From contig NC_085060.1 in the NCBI RefSeq assembly GCF_963662255.1, forward strand, positions 6,511,630 to 6,575,629: a stretch of 64,000 nt of DNA, read 5' to 3'. A model generated the notes under the pieces. It made no database searches and was not told where the DNA came from. It worked only from the letters and a program-made list of their open reading frames with translations. The stretch's first letter is position 1. Each line of letters opens with the position of its first letter. Below, in pieces: positions 51,384 to 63,100 of this stretch. Made by a program: the position numbers and the translations under genes. Source of the DNA: Cinclus cinclus (lineage: Eukaryota > Chordata > Aves > Passeriformes > Cinclidae).

Positions 51384-51421
51384 GCTGCCGAAAAGACAAA
51401 ATTGAGAAACATTCCTGTAAA
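51384..51421 (+). CDS. AFF2: AFF2 micro-exon 4 of window (38 nt): AAEKTKLRNIPV(N/K)
   Basis: The exon has an acceptor 'ttgtgtttacag' and a strong donor AAA|GTAAGT. In phase 0 it reads AAEKTKLRNIPV plus AA, the first two bases of an Asn or Lys codon. Human AFF2 (from memory) has AVEKAKPRNNPVN, matching at A, EK, K, RN and PV. AFF3 has AAQRTALRALSDS, a clearly poorer fit, so this exon fixes the gene as AFF2. The next exon, expected to start the Pro/Ser-rich stretch leading to NKWQLDKWL, is not in the window. Joined to the preceding exon, the peptide reads DDNEQ-AAEKTK. The exon is short and basic, with no known catalytic role. Confidence 0.92.
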
Positions 51422-54400
51422 GTAAGTTATTTTTATATCCCTTTGAAAATGCAAGTTTAACAGCATTGTTGTATACAATGACTAAAAAGAGAGTAAGAAA
51501 GGTGATGAAGGAGGTAATAGAATTTATGTTGCCCCTAATCATAGTAGTGAAAAGGTCAGTATCATTGAGAAAGCTTTCAGTTTCTCATGTGATTTCTCAG
51601 TGATTGCGCTCCTCAAGTTTTATTCAGTTTCCATAAATTAATGTGTTGCCCATGAATAGCTCAAATAATCACAATCATACTCAATACATAGTGCTTCCAG
51701 CCTTGGGAAGGTTTGTACATGCTAAAAAGATTATTATTTTTAATTGCAATCCTCAAGAATGTCTGATGGGGGAAATAACTAGGAATGTGCCAAATAATTT
51801 CTAGACACATGGGAATATTTTGCACCTATGTGTGAGGGCTTTGCCATCCTGTTGATTAAGAGCTCTTTCTCCTTCTGTGCATGCCCCTCTCTTACACCAT
51901 AGACACGTGCATGTTTCTGCTCTTTGCAGCAGGGCTTTGTGAAGGATGAGCAAGTTACCAGGGAGCAATTTCAGGGGCATTTTATGATAAGTTCTTAAAT
52001 CTTAGGGCACTAGCAGCAACACTCAACCATATATCATTGAATTAAGAAAGTTGCTGTATAGATGTTGTGGGTCTTTGAGAAAAGGTATTTTCAATTAAAG
52101 CTAACAGTATCAGTTATTAAACAGTTATTCCATTTAAATAATGAGTAGCTCAGTCCTAATGGGCTCTTATGTACCAATAAAAACACATATTTTTACGTCA
52201 GTAGGTTATCATAGCAGTTTAACTGCATCCCAGTAATGTATATTGCTGTTACAAACAGAGTTCTTATTTTTATAGTAGTTTGCTGATCTTGCTGACATCT
52301 AGACTGGAGTGGGTTTGTGTTTGTAAGAACATGCACTGACAGGACTCCCCGATCATTGTGTTCTGGCACACGTAACAGAAGAGTACAGTTCTATCTGTCA
52401 CTTGGATTCCATCATGTATAGTCATTTACACCTTATGAAGTGAACACAAAATGTTTTTGAACACTCCCTGGAGTGAATAGGCGATACATCAGATGACCAT
52501 AAATCACTCTCTCTTTATGTTTCATTCAGTCTGGTAAAAATTAGAAAGAGGATCCAGCAGGGACCTGATAACATGTGAAACTTGTAATAAGGCAAGGGAC
52601 TTTTCTTGCCTATAGGGCTAGTTCAAATTCAGTTCAAGCTGAATTAAAGTCATTGTTTGGTGGGGGTTGTTTAATAGAGAGTGAAATGAGCTGTGTTTCA
52701 CCTCACATTATACAGGATCCAGGAGTTGCAAGGTGATGAAATTCCTGGGGAACAGATCCAAAATAATCATTTATCATTCATACACTTTTTTTAATACTTT
52801 CTGTCAAATTCCCAAGAATTAAGTAACTGAATTGTAACTTCCCACTTATATCAGAAGCATTGAGCACTGCAGTTACTAGACAGCATGTGTGTGCCACTGA
52901 TGCCAAATTCATCCACCAGAAGTATTTGGGAGTTGGGAGGAAAGGGTGATTAAGGTTAAGTAATTTTTTATTGGACTTGAGTATGGGTAACATTTTGAGA
53001 TGGAAGAAGGCCAGATGGACAGTCTCACTCTTTCCACCTACATGTGTGTATTTCACCCTGTCATGTTTCCCCCAACTGGTTGTTTAACTTTTCCTTGAAT
53101 ATGTTCATGGTGGCAGCTTCAATTAGTACCCTAGGGGATCCATTATACATATTAATTACATGATGCATAGCAAAACGGCTGAAAAATCTGCCTAGTTTTG
53201 TTCAGTGTCATGTAACTACCTAAGGTACCTGTATTCAGTTATGATTGTATGCTAAAGCTCTTATGGCAAAAGAAAGAATAGTGTCTTTATGATAGCTGTA
53301 CTAGCCATGGATTGCATTTATATAAGTGTGAAAGCCACACTTGGTAGAGCTCAGGTTTGGCCAGCTTTTAGTTGCTGCTTTTGTAGCTCTCAAATGTCAA
53401 GGAGAATTTCACTTGAATTTTAATGTTCTTCAGCTATGCAATGTAATGTCAGTGGCTTCCATTGTCATAAGGGCTGAAAGCTGTACAGATTCTTTCTACC
53501 ATATGTGACTTATCACATACATTTTTTAAAACACATTTTTATTATTAAGACATATGTGATAGTACACTTCTTCAAATGTGAATTGCTTTTGGCTAAAAGC
53601 CATGCACTAATAAGTAGAGTTGAATCTAACTACATTTGACATCTGCTATAATCTATGGTTTTTTTACATATATAAATATATATATAAAATACTTGCAGTT
53701 TTCATTAGCATAAAAAATGTCCTTGTTTTTACCTTATGCTGACATAGTTCTTGTGTTCCAAAACTGGAAGCAGAAATTAGTCCTTTTTAAAAAGACTGTA
53801 GGTTATATAAAGTCCTTGGACAGAGCCAATAGTGCTGCTATTTAATGTATTAGTTTAGAAGCATGATGAAAATTTCTGTAGAAATGGTCTATTTACTTTC
53901 CATTGCTCAGTTCATTAATGTTGCTGGTGTAATGTTTGGTAGGAATTTTACATTCTTTTATGTTCTCTTGAATCCCTGCAACATTAAAAAAGACTGAAAT
54001 ATGAGGAAAGGGGGGAAAACAAGGAAGTTTTCTTTTTGCAGTTCAGTAAGGCAGCCAAAGCATCTGATTTCTCAATGTCCTAGTGTGTGTTGGTGCTCAG
54101 ACTATCTTGTGGGAATTTCCTGTTGGCCCAAGTAGGTGCAGTGGCACTTGGCTCCTTCAGAAAGACTTGGCTTCAATTCCGTGGTGCTTGTAGTACTGGA
54201 AGGCACAAGGTACCCTCAGAACTCACCTTTATGTATTGGTAGCATAATCTGACATAATATTACTATAAATACGCACACAGAAAATAGCTAAGAAACTTCC
54301 ATATCTGCAGAACTGATGTTTTTTTTAGATGGTGTAGTTTGCTTTTCCAAAAGCATGAGACCCTTTTCTGTCAGTGTATGACAGCAAAGTGGGCCCCACA

Positions 54401-56792
54401 ACTACTGAATCCATTACATTTAACTGATTTATGCTCTCCTGACCTTGTTGCATAAGGAGTAGTTGCTTTCTCCCATTGGTTTTGTCCATGTTTACACCGA
54501 GTCTGTGGTACAAAAGGGATTTCCTGGATGTTAAGTCCTACATGCTTATTTACTTGCTGGTCCCTATCAAGCTGTTCCTATCCCTGCATCTGAAAAAGGT
54601 CATATGACTTAAACAATTTCACTCTGTGGAGGGTTTATGATTTCTAAAGAGCTGTTACATGAGAGATGGTTTTGAATTAGGGCATATCCAGAATCTTTTA
54701 TATAACCTGTTATTTCATGGAAGAGGGGAGAAACAGTGGTATCATGAAAACCCCACGATAGCTTTGTTCTGAAACCCAGATTTCTTTCCAAACTTGTGTA
54801 GACAATGGGAGCTCACATCAGCATAAAATTTAGAGGAATCGTGTTTATGTTGACTTGGATCACATCGCTTGTCCTGAGGTGGACTGAGCAGCAGGATCCC
54901 CCATATCCAGGGTAGTTCTCATTCTCAAGTACAAATACACTTGGCTTGGCAGCCTCTACACTGATGTGGACTGGAGGTCAACCAGCCCAGTGCTTTACCT
55001 GTGCCAGCAGCAGAAGTTAGGAGGCAAAGAACAGCAATTACGGAGACATCCTCCATGGGGAGTATCCTCCAACCTTCCCTCACACAGCGTTTTGCACTTC
55101 CAGAAACACATATACTGTGTTTGGGAGGCACCAATGGACTTACTTTCCATGCAAAGTCTTTCCTGAACTCAGTTTATACCTCCTGTCCCCACAAAGTTGT
55201 GTGGCATTGAGCACCATAGTGTGGGGGGAAAAAGTCTTTTGTTTGTTTTAAATACTTTTCCTCATATTTTCATTGGAATCCACTCAAGTAGTCATTCTTT
55301 CAGAAAAGAGCAAATTATTAGTCACTGTTCTTCATTCCTGCTATAACATCCCTCTGTTGTATAGACCAAGGAGTCTTCCTACTCCAGATCCCCTAAAAGT
55401 GTGAATTAGCCCAGCAGTGAGCTATAAAGACACAAGGCAAGTCTCTCTGCAATTGGAAAGGAAGACTCTATGTCTGCTGTGTTGGGCAAAGACAATGTTA
55501 GTGAGATAAATATGTTCTTTTCAGGTTTTCCATACAAGGAAATGAGTTATTTGCATGGCAATGCCCTTCTGACTATGAACGGGATATAATGTCACTCTAA
55601 ACACGTCTCAGGTTACAGTCATTTGTGAAAATGGCCAGATGGATTCCTTGGGAAAGTGTGGGCAGGTGAAAGAATGATTTGGCTAAAACTTGGTGACATC
55701 CAAAAATATGAAATACAAGGGTCTCATAAGAAAGAAATAAGAATTTTAAATTGAAAATGAATGCTATTAAGAGTGTAGTCATGTAGTCCATGAAATTCTG
55801 TAGAACAGTGAAAATATTAGAAGTGACTTCTTGCTTCAGGGAAGAAAACATTGCCTTCATTGAGTGTCCTTTATACTCCCTTCTTTTATAGTCCCTTTTA
55901 AAATCTTCAGTAGAAAGTAATGGCATTTTCCCCAAACACCTGCATATGTTTAAATTTGCTGTAGTTTTAATGACTTCCAGATACATGTTTTGAGATTATA
56001 GCTTGTGTAAAAATCCTGCTGCTTTTTATCTTTTCAAAATATATTTGTTTTCCATCAGCCACAAGTTTGTTAACCAGAAAGATTTCTGGTGTTTATTGTC
56101 TTTTCCTGCCATAAAATTCATCTTCTCCTCTGAAGGGCATCTGACTTGACTTGGTAAGGTTTTCTGTCCCAACCATTGTTGGAAATGCAATCCATTAACA
56201 TTTGATATCTCGACATTTCAATTGACCTCTCATTTGCAAAGCGCAGTGGTATTTTTCATGGCCTTTTCATCCTTGATTATACATGGGATAGGAGTGCCTG
56301 TTTCTCCTGACTGCACTTTAAAAATATCTTTGTTTTACCAGCTGGAGTGGCACCTTGCTTTTGCCTCCCTGGCTAGACCTTATTCTGCATGGAAGGTCTG
56401 AGGTCTAAGCAAGTCATGCAGAGCCAAAGGATTTTCTTACTGACTCACTGAGCAGGAGGGTGAGCAGGTCAGGCTCCAAGGGTCAGTTAATGTATGCAGC
56501 AATAGCAGTAACCATAAACAGATCTCCTGCTCCCACTGGCAAAAATGCAGGCCAGTGGGCTGGGTCTGAAAGTTGTTTTGTTTTTGACCAGCCAGATCAA
56601 GCACTTGTACCCAACAGAAGTAGGGAAAAGGCAGCATGCTGTTGCTGCACATGGAGCTCTTCCACTGCAGGGTATCTCTTGTCCTGTGTTTAAAAAGGGG
56701 TGAAAAAAGTCTGTCATGACAAGGTTGAAGAAGCCTCCCATTCATGGATAATTGTATGGGAGGATGGCCACATATATGTATGTGAAAGAGGG
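51422..56792 (+). other. AFF2: AFF2 downstream intron, first part
   Basis: This intron begins with GTAAGT. A stretch at about 53075-53235 faintly resembles a very old CR1/L3 copy on the reverse strand. An AT microsatellite-like run lies at about 53668-53690. No exon was found: neither a Ser-rich tract nor a KWQLDKWL motif appears in any frame that I could see. Confidence 0.7.
53075..53235 (-). mobile_element. Possible ancient CR1/L3 fragment, reverse strand
   Basis: The order 'tttccttgaatatgttcatg', then 'ggtggcagcttcaatt', then 'tagcaaaacggctgaaaaat' recalls the reverse complement of L3/CR1 ORF2 ends ('cttgaa...tggtgaatccacca...ctgggcagcc...aagtttttcctaat'). The match is weak and scored from memory, so this is tentative. 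Confidence 0.3.
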
Positions 56793-57047
56793 TCAATTTT
56801 AACTTTGATATAAGGAAAACATTTTTATGAGAGTTTTATTAAAACATTAACATGAGGGTGGTGAAATACTGCCACAGGTTTCCCAGAGAGGTGGTGGATC
56901 CCTCTTTCCTGAAAACATTCAAGGTCAGGTTGGACAGGGTTCTGAGCAACCTGATCTGGTTGAAGCTGTCCCTGCTCAGTGCAGGGGGGTTGGGGCAGAT
57001 GATCTTCATAAGATCCTTTCCAACCCAAACACTTCCATCGTTCTGTG
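56793..57047 (+). mobile_element. CR1 retrotransposon 3' end
   Basis: Landmarks in order are 'gatataaggaaaacattttt', 'atgagggtggtgaaatactg', 'ttcccagagaggtggtggat', 'ttcaaggtcaggttggacag', 'agcaacctgatctggttgaa', 'gtccctgctcagtgcagggg', 'tcctttccaacccaaac' and a terminal 'cgttctgtg'. The copy is truncated at its 5' end and carries a small AT-rich insertion near 56830-56850. The 3' end runs within about 15 bp into a TG microsatellite. Confidence 0.92.
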
Positions 57048-57054
57048 TGCATAA

Positions 57055-57055
<1 letters not shown>

Positions 57056-57112
<57 letters not shown>
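57056..57112 (+). repeat. (TG)n microsatellite, about 25 units
   Basis: A short ATATAT start leads into an uninterrupted (TG)n run from about 57062 to 57112. It begins directly after the CR1 3' end and is likely to be length-polymorphic. Confidence 0.95.
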
Positions 57113-57114
<2 letters not shown>

Positions 57115-60100
57115 ATACATGGATACATAGGCACCTGTGGGCTGTAGGTACCTGTGGACATTTGTCTATATGGACAGGACATTTGCTAAAGGACTTAAAC
57201 CACTTTAAAGAAACAAAAAACCCGAAACCTGCTGTAACTCATTCTCAGTAAAGCTCCCAAGCAATTTCCATATGTCACCTGTTTAACTCTTATTCTAAAC
57301 ATTCCTTCCTCACATTTCTCTTCAGACTATTTCTGGCAACCTACTAAATCAGAAAGCACCAATTCAATTAGTTCTAAAAATCCATTATAACATAGTGCCT
57401 AAACTGCCTTCCCATATTCATTTCTCGAAGAAATCCATTCATATTTATGTTTTAATACTTTAAGACTAGCATGCAAAAGCACTCAAATCTTCAGCAAGAA
57501 TCCAGGAAAAAAACAGCTCACAGGCAATTATAGACAATGTTCTTTAGCCCCTGATCCTCCTAGTCTGTCCACTGTAGCGTCCTCACAGGTGCAATGGTTG
57601 TTCAGTGGAATTGGTTTATTGCACCAGCAATAAAGCCCCTCCAAAATTTCACAAAATCCCCAAGAGCCCCAGACTTCCAGCTGGGCTCCATGGTGGAGTC
57701 TGTACAGACCCACCATACTCACAGCAGAGTCAGCACTTGCAGTGTCACTCTGGAACCAAGAGGCACAGGCTGCTGCTGATTTCCAGTGAGTTTTATTTAG
57801 GGGCTGCATTTCCTCAGCAGAATGGGAGCTCTAGAAATGTTGCAAAGGATTACTTTACTCTCACAATTTAAAGGTTAGTGTTGGAAATGGATTATAGAAC
57901 TCCTGCTTTTCAACTGTTTGCAAAGAAACGCACATATTAAATCTTTTTTGATGATACTGCATTAATCTCTAAATACTGATTTTTATGTAAATTTTGACTT
58001 TTGCAAAGCTCTGACAATTCAGCTACCCCCATGTGGTTTTATCAGAGTTCAGTTGCTCCTTTAGATCTTTTTTCCTTTTTACAGTACCAATTGCTTTACT
58101 CCAAAGTCATCACAGCAGCTAGAAGATGTAGTACTTTAGACATAAAATAATAAGTCTATTTAATATTTTACCTTTATTTTCTGAATTTGTTCCTCTGACA
58201 CATCTTGTTAGATAAATTTTTATCAGTCCAAAGGATAACCACAGTAGGGCTATTTTTATTTCTAAGGAAATGATGCATGATAACTACTGGCAGTGCCTAA
58301 AGCAGTAAATCAGTCCTGTTCCAACCACAGAATGTATTAAAAGTCTGTAGCCTGGGGTAATAAGTTATAATTTAGTTGACTAGCAGTTTGTTTGGACTTA
58401 AAAATGTACAAATGAGCCACATTGGCTGAGTCCTGAACTATAGAACAGGCAGTGCTTTATTAAGGTTTTCAGCTACCACCACAACAGGTACCTGGAGAAA
58501 GCACATGTTTTTCAAATGGGTGTAATGCACTTATGTAGTGAAATGCTTCTGATTTGATTGTGTAATTTATAGGAATTGGTTAAATTACCACATGGCCTGT
58601 GTAGTGCACAGTATTTGCTTACAAGACAATGAGATGGACAGACCCAGAGAGCTTGTTCACCTTACAAATGCTTGTTCATCTCTTACAAATCTGAATGCAC
58701 ACCATTGATCTCAAGCACCACTGGCTGCTTCCAGCTGTGAGATGCCCATCAGCTGCTGAGGTGCTCAGTAGCCATCACAGAACTTCAGACACCTGGAGAA
58801 TGCTTCTATTTGGAGCCTTGTATTTAAAGAGACATGTATTTTCCAGTTGATCAAGGCTAATCATGAATTTCTGTAAAATCTGTTTGGAGTCTTGCAGCTG
58901 ATGGGAAAAAAAAACTTTTCATTTTAACTGGGTCACTTTTGTTATTTTTCAAAATATTTTTGCACCTTCATTGTGATGCAGTTTGTCAAGATTAAATTTA
59001 AGTCCATTTTTAGAAGTTGTGAAAAAATGAAAGTTAGAGCCAAAGAAAACCTTATTTTGCCTCTTTTTCATGGGAAGAAAAGTTAGTTAATATTTTTTTT
59101 CCATTTTTAGTATGTATCTGCCATTGATCAAAGAAGAACCCATTTGCTCCTCCTCACTCATCCTGTGGTTTTGATCATTTTAGGCTTAATATTTGTCTTC
59201 CTGGATATTATTTTTAATTTTAAATTACTTAGCATTTATTCAAACCATTATTCCAACTGTTTGTTTTGGGCATTGCATCAAGTAACAACTGTTTTCTAAC
59301 TACCTGTGGTCTTTTCTATATTAATGCTTTAAAAATATGTTTCCAGTATTGTAACCAATCAACAAATGCTAGGAAAACTGAAGGAAAGTCCTGATCCTGC
59401 TACAATTGGGAGAACCCATGCTTCTGTTTTCAGGACAGCTGGCTGAATCCAGCATAGGAACCAGCATTCAGATATCATATCCCTGAATTTCACTGTCACA
59501 CCATTTTTGTGCTATTGGGAGATGAATTACCAGAGCAAAACTGTTGCTGTTAGAGTATGTATAATACTCTATGGTTTGGTTAGATTCAAGCATGTTCTAG
59601 ACACTGTGCAGATGAAGATCCCTGCCTTGGAGAGCTTGGTAAGATGCAGTGGATAAAACTATAATGCAGTGGGATTTCACTGAAGCTGTATCGTTGAAAT
59701 TTGTATTTCCCCAGCTGTATCTTTGAAATCTGTGGGCCTGTGTCTGCTGTCCTTTGGACTGCAAAACTTCACAAATTTCCCTGGCATTTCTCCTCCTTCT
59801 CATTGGTGTGCAAGGGGACAATGAAGTTTCCTTTTCTTTCTGGCTTGTGGTTATGTATCTAGTAAGGTTCCTCTGTTTAGTATAATCAAGAAAATAGGTC
59901 TGAGTCAACATGGTCCTCCTTGTTACCACCTTTTAAATGCCCTAAAAAACATGCTGCTATATTGCAAAAGGTCCTTTACTTCAGCAGTGAGTAAGTGAAA
60001 TAAAGGGAAAACAGGTGTCTTTCAAGCATTGTTTTTTTTAAATACAACTACAAAAAATAATGATCTTGTTCTAAGTGAAAGAAGTAGAAAAATATTCCAG

Positions 60101-63100
60101 TTGTTTATGACCAATGAATACGAAAGAAAGACAAAGCTAGATAATGTTTCAGGAAATAACACTGCTACAAGGTTAATTTTGCCTAGTACAACATTTCCTA
60201 GTATTGAATTGCCTGATATACTCCCTCAGGGATTGCTCTTGCGCTTGCAATAATCGAGGCTGATTTTATTGGAAAATCACCTCTGGATGAAAGACATACT
60301 CTAGAGAGAATTTTGCATGGGTACAAATAGGTTTTTGGTGCCAGTGCCATGTTGCCCAGGCCAGCACAGTTATAGTTCCCAATCTGTCTGTGCAGTCAAG
60401 CAGCAAATTCATTAGCAACCCTTCTGGCAGGATAGAAAAATAGACATATTAGGGAAATTTACTTTGAATTGTTTTCAGGATTTGTTGGAGAACAGTTCGG
60501 TGATCAAACTGCGCCTCCTAACAAGAATATTAAACATTTTTATCAATAGTGGCAGGAAAGCTGCAGGTATTCCTTTAAGTGCAGAGCACTTCGGTGTAAC
60601 ACCATGTGACTACCAGAGATCATGGGTGAAAGAAGAGATTATCATAGCTGGAGCGGGGGTGCTTGCGATGTCAGGGCTGATTTCTGTTCTGTGTTCTGTG
60701 TCGAGGCTGTGTTGAGCTGTGCAACTCTTCCATTGCACCATAATGGGAGCATCAGCTCCTGCTGCAGCCCTGCCAGCTCGCCAGCCCCGTCACTGCAGAA
60801 AGGCCGTGTCGTGACAGCGCCACGCTCTCTGACCGTGGCACCTGAGTTGAGATCTGTGCAGCGGCTTCCAGGCCTTGTCAAGTGGAAGCTGAGCATATTG
60901 AAAACACAGCGCGTCTTGCCTGCAGCTGGGAGCAGGGACACGTGGAGTGCCGCGGACCAGGGCCCGCCGCTGACCTTGGAGCGACTTTGAGCGTGAGGAG
61001 GCTGCAGGAGCACTGGGAAAAGGCTGATTCAGAGAGACAGATTAGTGAGGAAGAAAAATCAAAGAGATTGGCACAAGGACAGTGGAAAAAAAAAGTCTTT
61101 CTAAAGAAGGAAGGGAATTTTTTTTGCACTCAAGGCCAACAGCAAACCCTTATAATCAGGCTTATCTGGCCACACACCAACAGCAGCAAGAGAAAAAAAA
61201 TACTGGATGCAGCTTGCACACTAAGGTCTATGCAAAAGCTAGTGTTCTGCTGGGAAAATACAGAGCATGTGCTAGAATTCATTAAAGAAAAAAATTACAT
61301 TAAGATCAGGGAAGTGACAGGGTTGAAAATTAGGATTGTAAAAAATAATCTGTATCCACTATACCCTAATTCCTGTTGTTTTCATGATTGTTTCACTGTG
61401 AAGAGGAGAGCCACTCTCTGTATCAATCACAGTAAGCCATTTAGACACAGAAATAAGTGGCATATGGCTTAGCACTTTTGGTCTAGCAATCAAGTAGCAG
61501 CCGCCTGCAATACAACTGTAGTTTGGTTCCCAATGGGCTTCACTTTGATGATTAGATATATTGAGTTCCCTGTGTCATTCAAAGACAGCAGAATTTCATA
61601 CAAGTTGGTGTTAGCTTCCTCTCACTTAATTTCAATTTTCAATAACCAGTGTCATCACATGTAACAGCTTCTGCGTAATAGAACTTCATGTCAAATCAGA
61701 TTTGTCCTTCAAGTGAAAGAGGGCTGTAAAAAGTCTTCTGAAACACTGTTGTCTGGAAGAATTCCTACCACAATGAAAATGGGAAGGGATTTTTTATTTA
61801 TGTCTCCTAAAGATGCTTCAGTGCCCTATCCCCAGATCATTCAGGAAAACTCAAAAAACAAGGGTTTAGAACTGCATTTGGGGATGGTCTTAGAGTGCTT
61901 CACAGGATTTACCCAGGTGCTTGCTGAAGTCATTGTTGTGGTGAGTAAATAGAAAATATTTGTCGTATTTGTCGTATTTGTCGTATTTGAAATCAGAACT
62001 ATGATATTTAAAGACAAGTTCTCTGTAAGTGGAGTTAGATGAGAGGAGAATTAGGACTTCAAATATGAATTGATCCCTCTGTATTTCAGCATGGTATCTA
62101 TTAAATATGAATATGCTTTACTAACAGAGAACTGCTATTTTCCGGGTCCTTACTTTCTCTCCATCAGCTCTGGCCCATCCCAGGGCAGTGGGGAGATGTC
62201 CTTGCAGGCAGAGGGAGGGAGCCAAGGGGTTTGCCTGATGGAGAATGAAGGCATGGACTCTGCTGGAGGTCAGGATATGGGGAAGAGTGGGAAAAAAGTC
62301 AAAGAGTAAAAAGCCCAGAACATGCATCGTGGTGAGCATAAACATGCAAGATAAGTGCTCACCTTTTCTGCCACGGATATTTCTGGAGAAATCTGGTGTC
62401 TCAGAGAATGTTCTGCCCATTCCAGAGCTTGAAGCTGTATCCTCCCTAACTGGCCAATCCCATTCTCTCTTTGTTGCCCTTTCTCTGTAAATTTACAACA
62501 TGGAGGAAATCTTTCAAGGTCCACCAAGTGTTATACACAACCTGTGCATAGAGATTGACCTGGCAGCTTTCCACGCAGCATGTCCCATGCATGTGGATTG
62601 TGCCAGGGAGTGTAACAGCAAAAACAGTGTATTTTAAAAGAAAATTCTGGGTCACACATTCAGCACAAAGCACTTGCTGCAATTCACAATTAGTCTTAAT
62701 ATGCTGTAAGAAGAGGAACTGCAGACAAATACCTTGCAGCTGTATAATCCCGACATGTACCAAGCAGCAAAGATGATATGGCTGCCTGTGTAACTTACCC
62801 AACACTACCCATCCCAGAGTTTTATTTCTTGGCAGTTTCCTACAATTTCTTGAAATATTTTCTTGAAGTGATGAAGTCGCTTCAATTACACAGTCATTAT
62901 AAGTTTTGCCAAGGTTGACTATGGATCATTTTGTGTTCATTAGAGCACAAAATTAGAATTTTCATTGCAGCAACTATAAACAGTATTGGCTCAAAAGAGT
63001 CAAGCTTTCTTCCCTCCATAAAATCTTGGATAAGCTATAACTGAGGACTTCCTCTTTTTTTAACAGATTTTAATTTATTTTTTTAACTGCCTTCTGGGTT

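Noticed and set aside
51180..51425. 81-codon frame covering the fourth exon and upstream sequence
   Set aside because: Only 51384-51421 matches AFF2. The upstream part is intron including the pyrimidine tract, and the true phase comes from the preceding exon.
61478..61560. Possible SINE-like stretch with 'tagcaatcaagtagcagccg' and 'ggttcccaatgggc'
   Set aside because: Neither a clear A/B-box pair nor a recognised SINE consensus could be supported.
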